From Chaunax sp. Z400 (taxonomy: Eukaryota; Chordata; Actinopteri; Lophiiformes; Chaunacidae): 64,000 bases of DNA. The DNA lies in the NCBI GenBank assembly GCA_037577475.1, contig CM075187.1:3511546-3575545 (forward strand). Reading direction: 5' to 3'. The notes beneath the pieces are model-generated. The model saw only the letters and a list, made by a program, of their open reading frames with translations, was not told the origin of the DNA and ran no database searches. Within the stretch, counting starts at the first letter, position 1. The number at the start of each line of letters is the position of its first letter. A program made the translations under genes and the position numbers. Of this stretch, positions 26,201 to 40,300 are shown piece after piece.

Positions 26201-29200
26201 CGTTGTCCTGGGTGATGACCTGCATTACATTCTGCTGCTGAAAGGCATTTTCATCCACCCTCTCCACGGCGCACACACACTGAACAGGGATTGAGGAGCG
26301 CACCTGCAACAATTCAGCCACAAAACACCAATTAACACAAGTATGCACAGGCTGGCAATGATGGATGGTGCTTTTGCCTTAAGCGGCTTGGAGGTTTGAG
26401 TGAAATAAATGTTGCATTTGATGTTTAATACAGAAATATTTTGCACATATAAGGCGAGGAGGAAAAGCATGAGACAAGGAGGAAGTGATGATGAGATCAG
26501 CATGGCAGCAAAGGCCACTTTAAAGTGTAAATCAGCCACTTCCAATGGGAGCTCGCTTCACGGAGACCGGAGTGCTCCAGCGTTGAGGAAAGGGGCCCAG
26601 GACATTGTCTGCAGTCTGATTTGCAATGTTAGCATGAATATCCACAGCCTTCAATTAGCACTGGCCTTTATTCCAGCCACACAAAGCCGACACTGGCTCA
26701 AAGAGAGAGCTTTCTACTGGGATGGAGAGGGAGGCTGCTGCCCTCCCTGTTCAGGCTCTGGCTGGTGATTGAGAGGAGATCATTATCACAAGGTTAGGCC
26801 CTACATGGTAATAATGCTAATGATGTTCTCACAACACAAATACAATAAAGGAAGCTGGGGACGGCTAAAATACACAGCAGCTGATTCATCATCAGAAGAC
26901 ACGTCAGCTTCTAATAATGAATGAGCTACTTTCACATGACTCTGACACAAATTTACTCATCTATTTTTATATATAGCATAAAGAGAAGAATTCTATTTCC
27001 TACTGGTTCAATACCAACCTGCCAATCAGGCGTCTTGGCGTAGGACAGCGTCTCACTGGTCAGCCAGAAGTAGCGTTTCTTGAAGGCGAAGCGGGAGAGC
27101 AGCTGGGGTCCCTCTGCCTTGTGTTTTTGGAGGTAGCCCTCTTTAACTGTGACTGAGGGCATGAAGACAGCCCTCTGTGGAACCTCAGACACTGCATGAA
27201 GAAAGGTTACAAGAGCTTTCAAAGTTCAAAAATGATTCAAATCATTTCATTAGCAAGAAAATGTTGCAGGATTCTCCTTAAAAGATGGAGACTTGATTTT
27301 AAATGTAAAAAACAAACACATTAAAAATCCCATATTTATTTGAAAAGACAATTTTTTTGCACCCTTTTTAAGCTGAAATCTTCACTGTAGCCTGTGAGCT
27401 AACAGTGTTAGCACATACCCATCTGAGGTGAGTGCACAAGCTCAAACTCAGGTAGCAGGTAAGTATGCAGAGACTGACTTCTTCTTTATATCATCTAGCA
27501 GCGCGTGTGTGCTCACATTTTAGCTTGTGCAGCCGGGGATGGGGTCCACGCTAACACTTAGAGGCTACAGTAAAGATTCCAGCTTAAAAGGGTGTAAATA
27601 AATCAGTTTTGGTTCTTGGAGTTTGTGGAGACTTGGATTACGCCGTGCAAGATGCATAAATCTATTTAATGTTTGTTTTTTGGTTGTTTTCTGACCTTTT
27701 AAAACTAGTCCCCATCTTCTTCTATGGTTTAGGAGAATGCTGCATTGTTATACTAGCTCTACTTATTGTCGTACTGCAGTGCAATCTTAACCCTCATCCC
27801 TTTATTATTGGCAGCCTTTGTCTCGTCGATCACCTCATGAGAGACTGCTTTCAAGAGACATAACAAGCATCCACTTCTGTCTAACAAATCCACCGCAGAG
27901 CATTAAATGTCAAACTGGCCTTTAAGAGAAAGGAGTGGGTGTGATGTGCGGGAGGAGGCTGAAACATGATACATTAGAGGGGGAAGATGTTTCACAACAA
28001 CAGCCTCACTGACACACGACGGTAAGAAAGCAGCCAAGACATGTTGTGTAACCAGTATTGCGAGTACAAGCGCCTCCGGCTTCTCGCTCCAGCTCCGCAG
28101 CAGCTCATTAACCATGTCATCTCTCTCTTCTTCCAGCTAGTTATGAATATTTCACTACTGAGCTGCAGTATTGTTTCACTTGATATCGGCTGGGAGCTGC
28201 GACACTAGCAGCTGGCCTGTGCAGGCGTCAACAACAAGGATTGTCTGATTGCCAAGTAAAATGAGACAATCACCAATCAGACAAGTGGTAAATTAAATGC
28301 AGCATTTTTTTTACAATGCTGAGGATGGAAGTATCTTAAGGTCTACCCTCTGTAAGTGTCTATTTGCCTCTATATGGGACCAGTATTTACAAAATCTTGT
28401 TGAAGAAGACTTTAAACTAGCGACTGAGTCCATAAACTCATCAGGAAACTGTTTATTGAGCTAACAAGTCAACTGAGAAGTAGGGTTATTTTCTCATAAG
28501 CTTACACTGAATCAGACTTCTTTTGGAAACCAGAGGTTTCGCCCCCTGCTGGTAATTAGAAAGAACGCAGCTTTAAGCACTTCTGCATTGGCTTAATTTT
28601 TCAAACCTGAAAGCTCCATCCAGTCCTTATTAGGGGTGTCAGAAAACATCAAAACTCTAAAGTATCACGATTATGCTTTGTGATATAATATTGTATAGAT
28701 TTCTGTTATTGGTGATCCGGATCATTACTGACCCACAATGCACTGTTCCTGATTCGCTGCCTGCTCAAGGTGTTCATCAGGGAGATGAGTGAAGAAGAGC
28801 TTCACCTGCAGTTTTCCTACCAGGAAAGGCTAGGGCACCAGACTCCTGTGGAGATGAGCTCCATTACAGATGTGTTTAGAAACGGAAGGTGTGCCACAAG
28901 GAGATGCATTGCATTAGGGGGAAACTCCATGGGGAAACTGGGCTTACAGCCCTCCTCCCCAGGTGCACCACACTGTTTAGCTGCTGTCTGTAGAGATGAG
29001 ACATTTGATGTCTCATCTCTCTCCATTTGATTACAAGTTAAGTGTTGTGTTCACTGTTTCCAGTCCTACCAATGTCGTGATCTATATCGATCAACTTGTC
29101 CAAGAAGTCTTTGACGGAGGTTACGCTGCGTAGGATGATGGGATGAAGAGGCGCCATCCACAGCTCCTTTCCATGACCCAGCTGCAGGCCGAGGTTCCCG

Positions 29201-31207
29201 ACACTTTGTAGTGCCTGGCGACAATGAAGACACAACATCCATTCAACACTCACATCTCCAGTCAGTGACAGAACTCAACGAGTGACTGCATATCTCAAAG
29301 TCGGAGATCAAAAGGGTCCCTGGGGCCAAGCATGCTGAGAGGCCCTTTGTCCGGCCCACACCTGCCTATGGCGAGGAGGAAGCCCCTCTCTGCAGCCCTC
29401 TCTGAAGCTCTGCTTTGAACCGCAGCACACACAGGTAAAAATAGTCTGTTCCCTTTCTCTGTAGAGACCCATGGCAACAGCACTTCATCACCATGGATGG
29501 CAACCACAGAAGCCAAGCGTGGGAGAGCAACCAGGTTTCACTTTTCCTCTATGTGACCAGAACTCTGGCTTTCATGATATCATATCATCATATCATGATA
29601 TTTGATTGATTATATTCATAGTTCATTACAGAGGTTTTAACATGTTCAATTTAAGACTTTTTAAGACCATTTTCACGTCCATACCAGCAAAAAAGGAGTT
29701 TAGTTTTGGAGTTTGGAGGTTTTGGAGCAAAGGGGTTAGAGTCAGGAATTTTTCCACTGAAGGTCCAAGGAGAGGGGATTCTTTGCAGGGTTTGCAGTCC
29801 TCAGGACGCTCTTATTATGAATTTATTATTTTATTGACATGAAAATTAATCATTATTATTCATTACTGCTAATAACCAAACACGCTCCCCCAGCTCAGAC
29901 GGGTTAAATCGACCCCTTGTGTTTCTAGTGTTAAGCAGATCTTGCTGACTAAACAGAATTGTGTAATAATCTAACATGGAGACAACTTTATTGGCCATCA
30001 CTGCACAGAATACCACTGTACACACAGTATAACAATCATATGCTGCATATCCTGTTTCATATTTATTTGTTTCACACATGCAAATCAAAATTCCTGACTG
30101 CAGGCAGACATCATGCATCCTCCCACCTCGTGCATCCGCTTCCTCAGTTTGTTTTTTCTGCACTTCAGTGTAATGATGTCTGGACATGAATAAGTCATTC
30201 GTAGCAGTGTCTGTGTTGTGAGTCGTACCTTGGCCAGCAGTAGCAGAGTTCTGCTTGTACGCGTGTCGGCGTGCTGATCTCTCAGCTGGAACAGCTTCGG
30301 TGTGAGGATCGCAGGAGCGAAGAAACGCAGGAAAAAGAATCCACTGATGGCCAGATACTTAACATCCTGCAAAGATGAAGTCAGTAAGATAACCAATCTG
30401 AGGGTTGTCTCCTGGGAAGACATACGTCTTCCATTAAATCTCAAACACACCAGCTCTACAGATACATTAAAAGGAACTGAGACAGTTTTTGCTGACCTCA
30501 TACTCGGGCTCAGCAAACTGTTCCTCCACTCTCTTGTGCAGCTGTTTGAAGGCCACTCTCATCACAGGGGGACACTGATTGACTGAGCCCACGATGGACT
30601 CGATGATGCTGGTTAAGTAGCTCTGCAGCATCTCCACGCTGCTGTCCCGCACTTCTTCTTCTGACACCGCACCTTTAAATGAAATTCTTCTTCAGAGAGA
30701 AGGAAAGATGTTTTAAATGATTGAACCCATGTGTTAGAAACCTGTTGGTTTATACATAACTGATCAAATGAGACATCCATCATCCTGTACATAGACTTGA
30801 CTGAATCCAGTGTCTGAAATGGACCAAAAACGGTTGTGCTACCCTAATTCAGCAGCCGCATGTCACATATTTATATGCAAATCTTTTTTTTTAATGCATG
30901 TCAGTATGTGAGACATGCATTACCACAGTTTGTACATTAATGTATGTTTTATTAGTATCTTTGGCAAATGATTCTTTGCATTCACTGATCTTTTACCTGA
31001 ATGTTATGACCCTGAGTCATAATTAGTATTTTTCTATTGTGTTTGTTCTTCTCCCTCCCTGCCTGGGGGTGATGCTCTCACCCTCTTCTGTGTCCTTTTG
31101 AGTTTCAGGTGGAGGCTGTGGATTGGACGGGAGACTGACGGCGCCTCCTTTAAAATGGCATCATGAATCCTATTGGTGGCTCCTTGTCTCCCCTGCTTCC
31201 AACCTGA

Positions 31208-31288
<81 letters not shown>

Positions 31289-31314
31289 AGTGTGTGTGTG
31301 TGTGAGAGAGAGAG

Positions 31315-31388
<74 letters not shown>

Positions 31389-34300
31389 TGTGTGTGTGTG
31401 TGTGTGTGTGAGTGTGAGAGAGTGTGTGTGTGTGTGTGTGTGTGAGTGTGTGTGTGTGTGTGTGTGTCTGTGTCTGTGTGTGTGTGAATGTATGTGTGTG
31501 TGCGTGCGCGCCCTGTGGATGTGTGTTAACTTGTGACTTAGATTTGATGACTTTGATTATGGGCTTCGCTTTGTTTGTAAATATTTTTTTTGTTTGTTGA
31601 CTAATCTTTTCTCCTGTTTTTCTGTTAGGAAGTTAGGAAAGGTTTCTGTGTTTTATTTGCTTTGCTTTGGTGATAGGTAAATTCGTGTGAACACCTGAAT
31701 CTTGTTTTGTTTATTTTGGGCCACACCCACCCTGATGCAAGAGTAATTGAATAAATGAGTTTGGATTGCTATTGTTGGCATTGGTCATTCTTGGGAGTTG
31801 TGAAGAGAGGAGTCACTTTTATGTTATGCTCATGTTCTCCTAGACTGGGCGTAACACTGAAGCTTAATTGATATATGTGCTCGTCGCGGCCGAAGTGCAT
31901 CAGCACACTCTCACCCCGTTCATTCACTAGTTTAAGACCTAATGTGGCGTTCAAGGCTCTTATCTTTTCACAGGACGAATCATTTGTCTTGCAGACATTT
32001 GTCAACTTGGTCCCTTAAGTGCATCGTGCCAACTGTGTAAAGTGTGCAGACAGCCTCTGAGTCATTTGCATCATAACATCAGCAGCTGCAGCATTCAGAA
32101 AGGAATCCTTATAAGTTGTTTTTTTCATTTCAACAAATATATTTTCAGTGTTTACTTAGCGACAAACTAAGTGTTATGTTCACAAATGTGTAGAAAAAAA
32201 CGGTTATGAGTCCCCTGATGAGCCAGATTGCTCTCCAGCTGCCTCGTTAAGCAAATGATGTGGTTGTTTAGGGGCGCGTACCTAGACTCACCAGGAGGTG
32301 GCGGCACCCAATAAGAAGGACGGGCACTCGAGAGGACGAAAATCAGGAGTTTAAGTAGGACCGGCCCATTTCAGGTACTGGATGGATCGTGTAAAGCCTG
32401 CTAATCAAATATACTCAAACTTAAAATATAACAGTGATATCGTCTCTGTTCCAGATCATGTCATTCCACGTCAGAGCATAGACTGGGCAGACAAACAGAC
32501 ACTGGATGCTGAATTGTCTGGACAGATGAATAAACAAGGAGTGGAGACAACAAATGATGTGATGGCAGGAAATTCCACTGGAGGCAAAGAACATGTCAGA
32601 TCCTGGATGAGCTCCCTCCATGTCACAGATACATCTCTGGGGGCTCATAGCTGTTGCCAGGCAACAGGTTCCCTCTTTTAACGGCCCCTTTTCTAATTTT
32701 CTCACACTGATGTCTTCCACTCAGGGGTGAAGTTCTGTATAAGGATGTGGGCTTTGTCCCCGGGCGGCTTTTACCCTTTCAACACACAGACACATGAACC
32801 TACTATGTTTGGAACACGATGATCCGACTATGAGATTTGGAGATCTGGTTTTACCTGGTGCGGTTCAGGTCGATCTTACATGGGTCCAGCTCGATGTACT
32901 TCTTCTCGTCAAAGATGCGGTTGATGATGGGCTTCAGCACCTCATGCAAATACAGCATCCCAACAGCCTGACAGCAAAGCAGTACCATACGTTTAAACCA
33001 TCTCATTTACATATGCTGCAGGGATTCTTTCCTAAATGTGTAAATCAGTTTGGAGAAAACTAGCAGAGCAATGCAGCAGGGAACCATAAGACATTTAATA
33101 GAGACAAGGAATGTTCAGGAAGACAAAGCGTGACCAAAACCTTAGAAATAATTAACAGCTAATTGTTGTCACTCAAATAGAACAGATAACGCACCTTCAT
33201 GAACTGTTCCATCGCCTTGGAGGAAAGTGAATTGGAGCGGAATAAAGTGTTTGGATCGGCTATGAAAGGAAAACAGAAAAGAGATCAATAAATAATAACA
33301 TAATTTCACTTAAAATATGATATATAATAATATTTTATTCAACTATAACACGATCAGCAGCTTAAAATTTAAAGAAATATTGAGCAGTGTATTAATATCT
33401 CCCAATGGATGTAATGAAGTTACATTAAGGTTTAGCAGAGACTCTCATCAGCCACATAATGACGCTTGATGAAAATCTCTCAGGCTCTTGGTCTAGAAGT
33501 GTTTCATGCTTTTTATTCAGTTCCATCTTTGTCTATGGAAGCCCGTTTAGGGCAAAAAACATTGAAATATATGCAGACACCCACTGAGACAAGTGACCCG
33601 CTGTTTGGGGGGGGCTGCACTGCTTCAGTGTGCTTGTCTGCATGGTCTCAATGCATGTCTGCACATATTTCAATGTGTTTCACCCTAAACAGCCTCCAAA
33701 ATATTTATCAGCTAAGAATTGATCTGCTTTAGAAACACAGAGCTCACAACAGCAGGCAGGCTGACCTTGCTTGCAACATCACTTTAAATCCTTCACGGTG
33801 GCGATGCTTAAATATCCATGGTGACAGGACTGGCTTGAATCAATGATGAGGACATATATGTGGAAATGCTGTGGCTCGTGCATTGCATTTCTCTACCCCT
33901 GTGCCTAAGTTGGTCAGGCTGCTCACAGCATCTATTCCTGATCGAGCGCCTACCGTTCAGATCGTGTGTAGTTGCTATGGAAACTTTGGCACTATGCTTA
34001 TTATCTCAAACTACACCAGCAGAAAGCAAAGAACATCCGAGCAGAACTATGTGGGAATTAGCAACAGGGATGTGACGCAGAGGCAAATAAATGACGCAGC
34101 CACGAAAAAAACTGTTGATAGGGGAAATTAGTGGCTTCAGTTTAGTAAATATAGAGCTGGTAGAATGAGAGGTGGCCACACCCAAAGTGTGAATGAGAGT
34201 TAAGAGACCTTATTGTCAATTCAGAGTCTCCGGAGCAATTAGAGCAAACATGCATGTCTGTAACTCTGACTAAGACAAATATGACTCACAGAGATAAACT

Positions 34301-37300
34301 TAGGTCTTACGCACAATTGTGTGTTATGCAATCACAGTTATTACAGTAAATGCTTTGAGTGAATATAAGTAGGATTTAATGGGGCAGAAATTAAAATGAC
34401 ACCTCTGAAGCTCTCTATACTGCAGCTACAGTCATTTGCAGATACTTTTTGAGGTTGCTTCTTTAATCTTACTGGTGTGGTTGACCTCCCGGGTGTTAAG
34501 GTAATCCAGGAAGGGCACCACCAGGCCCTGGCCCAGGTAGATCTTCACCAGGGTCATTGCCACATCCTGCCGGCTCTCGACCGTTGTCACCTCCTCCAGC
34601 ATGGTCAGAGCACTGGTATCCTCCACCTGGTGAGAAGAGGACAACGTGCCGCTGAGTTTTTGTGTCGTCTGAAAGCCGACGTGGATTTAATGAAAGTTAA
34701 ATGCAGACTGGGTCGAGGGAAAGCTCTGTAGAGTATCACTGTTAGAAGTAAGATAACGTGTGAGGCTGACCTCTGTGGGGGAGATGACTGACTCCACCAG
34801 CAGATGAATAAGAGGCTGATAGTACATCGATGGCAAGATCCGATCCTCCACTAAACGCACCTTCAGACGCAGCGCTCCCAGTTTGCCACTGGCAACAGAG
34901 AGGATACCACAGAATAAAACATTCTGCACACTTTAATCTGAAAATGATCCCCGAGGAGAAGGATGAAAATCTATCAGTCAAAATGTATGTAGAAAACGTA
35001 TCAAGCAAATATGATCTCCTAGATTACTCTGTTATTCTATAAACAAGACGTTTAATTTTCTGTGGCTTCGCTCAAAAATTCCAACATCATTTGCAATGTC
35101 GTCTTATATTACTCTGTTTTTACTCATATTTATCATTGTTTGCCTACCATTTTATTTAGTCTTGTGAAGCACTCCGTAGCTGTTTTCAAAAGAGCTGTAC
35201 AATTAAGTTAATTATTATTGTTGTTTAGGTCTATTCATATGGTTTTCACAAACAAACAGTCCTGACAGACAGCGCCGTTGCTTTTGCAATGGCATTACTT
35301 CTCTTCTTTCTTTAAAGGTAGGTGTCTAACCAGCCTCTACTCAGCCGTGTGCTCCTGTCAATATAAACCCTTTAACTGTGAGTCATGTCCTAATAAACCT
35401 CTGAGATTCACTTTTTATTGACATTATCCTTAAGCGCTTCACTCAGCTTCCTTTGTTCTAAAATTACCCCCCCCCTGGGGTCGCTCCACAGAAATGAACC
35501 TTCAGCTCCAGGCGGTGTTGCCACCTAAACAGGGAGATCTCAGTTTGACAGAAATGGCTTCCATTTAAATGCATTTTAAAACATAGTTTGCATCAGAGAT
35601 GTTTAAGTACAAAAATCACTTTGACTGCTCAGAACCAGGACTGTCAACATTTAGATGAATATCGTGACGACTGGAGCTGCTGAAACTGAGCACAAAACAA
35701 AACAGGTGAGCATTTCACTATCAAACTAAGTTTTGTCTCAATATATCTGCAAATGTGTGGTCATAGTTTCCTATTTTTATGCAGAAGTATAACTGGTGTT
35801 AAGGTGTGTCTCCGAGTTGAAATACTGCATCAACCGGCACAAAACCAGCTGCATCTGGTCATTTTCAGCAGCGCTAATTTAAAAGTCAAACATTGCAATT
35901 TGCAATTTATTAGTATTTGTGTCATTATTCATTTACAGCACAACTGTTTTCATCTTGTGATGACATGGCAGCCATATTGACTTTATCTCTACCAATCATA
36001 AGCTGTGCTACTAAACCATGTTAAAGTGCAGAACCACCAATTTAGATGCATGATTGGAAAGATCTGTGCCGTGCTCCCAACATTTAGAACATCTAGTGCA
36101 GCATGGAAGAACCCTTCAGAGATGAAGAACGTAATCTGAAAGTTGCTCAGCCCGTAGAGCTGTACATTCTGTATACTGTTAAAAAGTAAATTATCTAACT
36201 AATCTGCCTGTATGTTGAAAAATGATTTAAATTGTACATTTAATTCAATGTATTTCTTCTCTATATTCATAGAGCTATTTTAAAATATATGTGGCATCAC
36301 AGCAGCATACGTCTTCCAATTAAAACAAAATGATATCAGGTACATACTTGTATCTTACTGTAGTGAATTTATACAGGTCTTTAAATAGGAAGAGATTTGA
36401 GGCATCATAACACCAAAACAAATGTAATCACAGGGGGTCTGGGGCACCCCTGGCCACCCTGCTAAATTGAAGCCTTGGCAAATTCCAAAACTAAAATGCT
36501 TCTTTCAGTCATACATATCATAGTGCTCACCCAGCGTCAACCTCATTGTTTCCCAAGGGCAGCAAACGAAACCAGCCCTCCAGCAGAGTCGTCTTATGCA
36601 AACAAACAAAAGGGATTTCCACCTGTGGAAAGAATGACAATGACAGACAGGAAAAATTGCTTTTAATACACTTATCGTGGGAAACACTATCATGTATTCA
36701 GATATATGGGATCCTCACCTTTCCCAGAAAGTCATTCTTTCCCACCCTATCCCAGTCCCAGACCTCTACAGTGACAGTCCCCTCCTCACTCAGCTCCTCT
36801 GGGTCCAGCTCCAACTCCAGGATCTCTCCCCAGTGAGGGAAACGGGTCTTCTTGATAATCTAGAAGCCAGAAGGTTAAGCTATAATTTAATCCTAAAGAC
36901 AGATATCATCACTGACCTTCACGACACCTACGTGAAATAGAATGTCAGAAAAAGAACCATCAATTAAAGTGGAACAACGTGTCTTTCTGGCTCCACTGAA
37001 ACACATGAACGCAAATCGAGCTCACCGAGGTCTCTGCGCTGTGGTTGTTGAAAAGGACTCTCGTGAATGGATCGGACGTTCCAGAAATGTCTCTTGGAGC
37101 CAAGTCTCTGTGGGTATCAGCAGACCAAAATGACAAAAGAACCGATCAATACACTCCAATTCTCGAGAAGCGACCTATTGTGCAAATTCAATTAGTGCAG
37201 GGCAACAAGGAAGAAAACACAACTTCACACTCAGCCTCATCCTTTCAAACTTAATTCATATTCATCCAAGTGTGTCTGAAACACAAAGTGTCGAGGCCTG

Positions 37301-40300
37301 ATTGACATGCTCATTAGTGGCCAGCCTGGGAGGGAGAGACCGTCACCTGGGGCACACAGATGGGGCAGTGAGTGGTGCGATAGCAGCAGTATGACTCAGT
37401 CTGGAGGCCTGCAGGGTGATGGTAAGATTTCAGTGACGGCACTGCCAGCTCTCAGCTACTCAACTTCTGAATGAAGGCCGCTTCAATTGTTTCCTAACTA
37501 GATATGAGATATATGATAGTTTCACCACGACATTATATCAACACATGCTTTCTAGCAACCTCTCACAAACCTGCCACTCTAATGAAGCTCTAGTGTAAAT
37601 TCAGTCAGGAAGACTAAACCTTTGCACTCTTGGGTTTTACTTCTTGGGTTTTATTTCTCATGCTGTTCTGTTATTCATAACCTCTCATGCATCATCAATC
37701 TTATTTTCCTGCATCAAGATCTGGGTCGTCAATTGTTATCAGCTGGTCTCATCAGCCGGTCACATATATCCAATAGCACAGCGACACACCTTCATTGTCC
37801 GCCTATCGTCTTGCTGCTGTCTTTTTAACTATGACTCTCTCTGCTCCTCTAGTTCTTTCATGCAGCTGTTTTGTGCACCATCACTGCTCAGTCTTGATTC
37901 ACCAACTTCATCATTCATCAGCCTCAGCAGGGTCATCAGCCACCACCACCACCAGTGTCTAGATTCCAAGGGGGGATATATATCTTGCTGCTGCTCAGGA
38001 CAGATGCCCTTCGATCTCAATCTCCCTGAAGAGTCAAAGCGCCAAAGACTTTCTGACACCAAAGACTTTCAAACATACTGATTATCACATTTCATTTGAT
38101 GTAATACACATTCTTAGTTAACCACTAGTCTCTCCTGATTGAAATTTGAGCTCCTTTTACTGGTGTGTTACCTCGCTTCGATGACTTGACACCGCAGGCT
38201 GATCTTCTCGGTATCTTTCAGCAGCTCCAGACCCAGATGGATCTCTCCCTGGACTTCTTCATTAGGGTCGACTCTCGTTAGGTTCACCCAACTGTCTAGG
38301 CCTGACCATAACACACACACAGAGATAGCATTCATTAAAAAAAACACTCCTGCCAGCATTAAACATCAATAAAATAAGGATGCAAATAAAGAATAGACTA
38401 ATTATTGGATCTGACATTCAGCGTTTTTGTGATTATTGGAATTGGTGGGGTTTTTTCATCCAAAATAATTATTTTTAAAGATAAATTTTCATAATAGAAG
38501 ATTTCTATCTTGTACTAATAATGTGGATCTGGATTATTAAACAAATATAGTGGAGTATAAAGCACAATATTTGCTCCAAGTAGTAGTAGTGTATACTCTA
38601 ATGTGTGTAATATTCTGCCTGGGCTAGTATTTTTACCAGGGGTCTGTGAAATGCTGTATATGTACAATTATGTGGTTGAACAAGTATTCAGCTGGGTACT
38701 GTGCAATACTGTAATTGGTGCAATACTTTGGTTAAATTTGTTATTAGAGATTGTGTAAGATTGTTGTGGGAGTTGTTAGATGTTAAGTAGCACCATGTAT
38801 GAAATCTCACTGACAGAGTCTCTAAGTATCTGTACCTAATACATGTTGGTTTTTGCAGGATGATGTATTAGTAATGTGTTGTGTGTTTGTTCTACAGGTA
38901 GGTTCTGGATTTGAAAAACAAAATGCATTACTTTGTTCATGGTGTCTTTTTTTATTTTCAAAGCACACTATAATAAAATAATAATAACAAACAAAATAAT
39001 AGGCTGATTCAAATCAAAATACCCAGGCATGGATAGCTCATGATGTTCTACCACTATCCACAATTGGATCCATTTTTCACACTAACATTTTGTTTTCTTT
39101 TTTCTCCTTCATTGATAATAATCACTGTCAGCCCTGAGGAAACTAATTTGTCAATCCCTAAAACAAATCATATAATTACAAACTGATTAATCAACTAATC
39201 ATTACAGCACTAATTTCACGGTAATATTGTTCATGGGAACAAGGAAAGTTCGAGATATCCTATGGCAGAGATTAAATTTGAGCTGCAACTTTTAATTGAT
39301 TAATTAATTAGTTGATCAACAGAAACATAATCTGCAACTATTTTCATAACTATGTAATTATTCAAATAAAAAAAATTCCCTTCTTCCAGCTCCTTGGTTG
39401 TGAGGTTTTGCATCTCTGATTGTCTAATTCAATAACAGACAGTATTTTCTTATAGATGTCAGGACAGATGTCAGCTTGTTAAATAATTGTAAAAGAAAGC
39501 TAAAACTTATCTCCTCATTTTAGCGTTTAACTAGTCGATATCTGCCTAAAGTGACTTCTCTGATAATGGCTTAAATGTCTTGCATTACATTTCTGCACTA
39601 CGACACTCCAAGCATATTTTCAATTAATTTCCTCTCCCATTTTTCTTTATTCTTTGTATTTTTTTTTATGCGAAGCACTTGGTGCATATAATATCTTTGT
39701 TGTGAAGTACTTTGAGATATGTTTCTTGTATGAAACCAAGTTTCTTCTTCTACTTAGGATCTATTTAGGATTTGCAGCATCAACTGGCGATAAACAAATA
39801 ACTTTATTACATCACTGAGAGCTTTAATTGTGGTGGTCATTTTTAAACTACTTTCTGACATTTTATATTCTAATGATGCTTTTTTAAAATAGCTATTCTG
39901 GAGCAAACCATGTGAATATACAAATATAAGACGAGTCAAAGAAAAACCTGCAGAACGCTGCAGTCTGTGATGGTGTGAAGAACATGTCAGTTACATTTCA
40001 GTCACGTCAACTTCAATCTTGTTACTTCAGAAATATCAGACATATGCATGGGTATAATGTCAAGGGCAGACTGTGAGGGAGTAACTGACTCAGTGCAGCA
40101 ATGAATCACACGAGTGACAGCAGGTGGCTCTCAAGACAGAAGCATCATTATTCACCAAACATACCCTGGTAGCGATCTAATAAAGGCACAACATCATCAC
40201 AGCATGACATATTTTGAAAGTCATCAGTCATAAGACTGTGGAAGGAGTGACATATTTTGGAATGTGAAAGCCTTTGTAAGAGAGTCAGACAATAAAGCTA

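Larger units (their letters stand above)
23412..33194 (-). other. rasal1 introns 11-19: content
   Basis: Between the coding exons listed I see only non-coding DNA. It holds a (CAG)8 run (24318-24341), AT-rich DNA (23480-24060, 25560-25760), MITE copy d (27500-27750), a repeat-like stretch (28360-28600), a perfect hairpin (28992-29020) and a long TG/GAG microsatellite (31211-31500). The ORF at 32382-32681 has no recognisable family. Confidence 0.6.

Noticed and set aside
32382..32720. Overlapping ORFs of 99 residues on both strands
   Set aside because: Lie in a rasal1 intron, no family similarity, no support beyond length.
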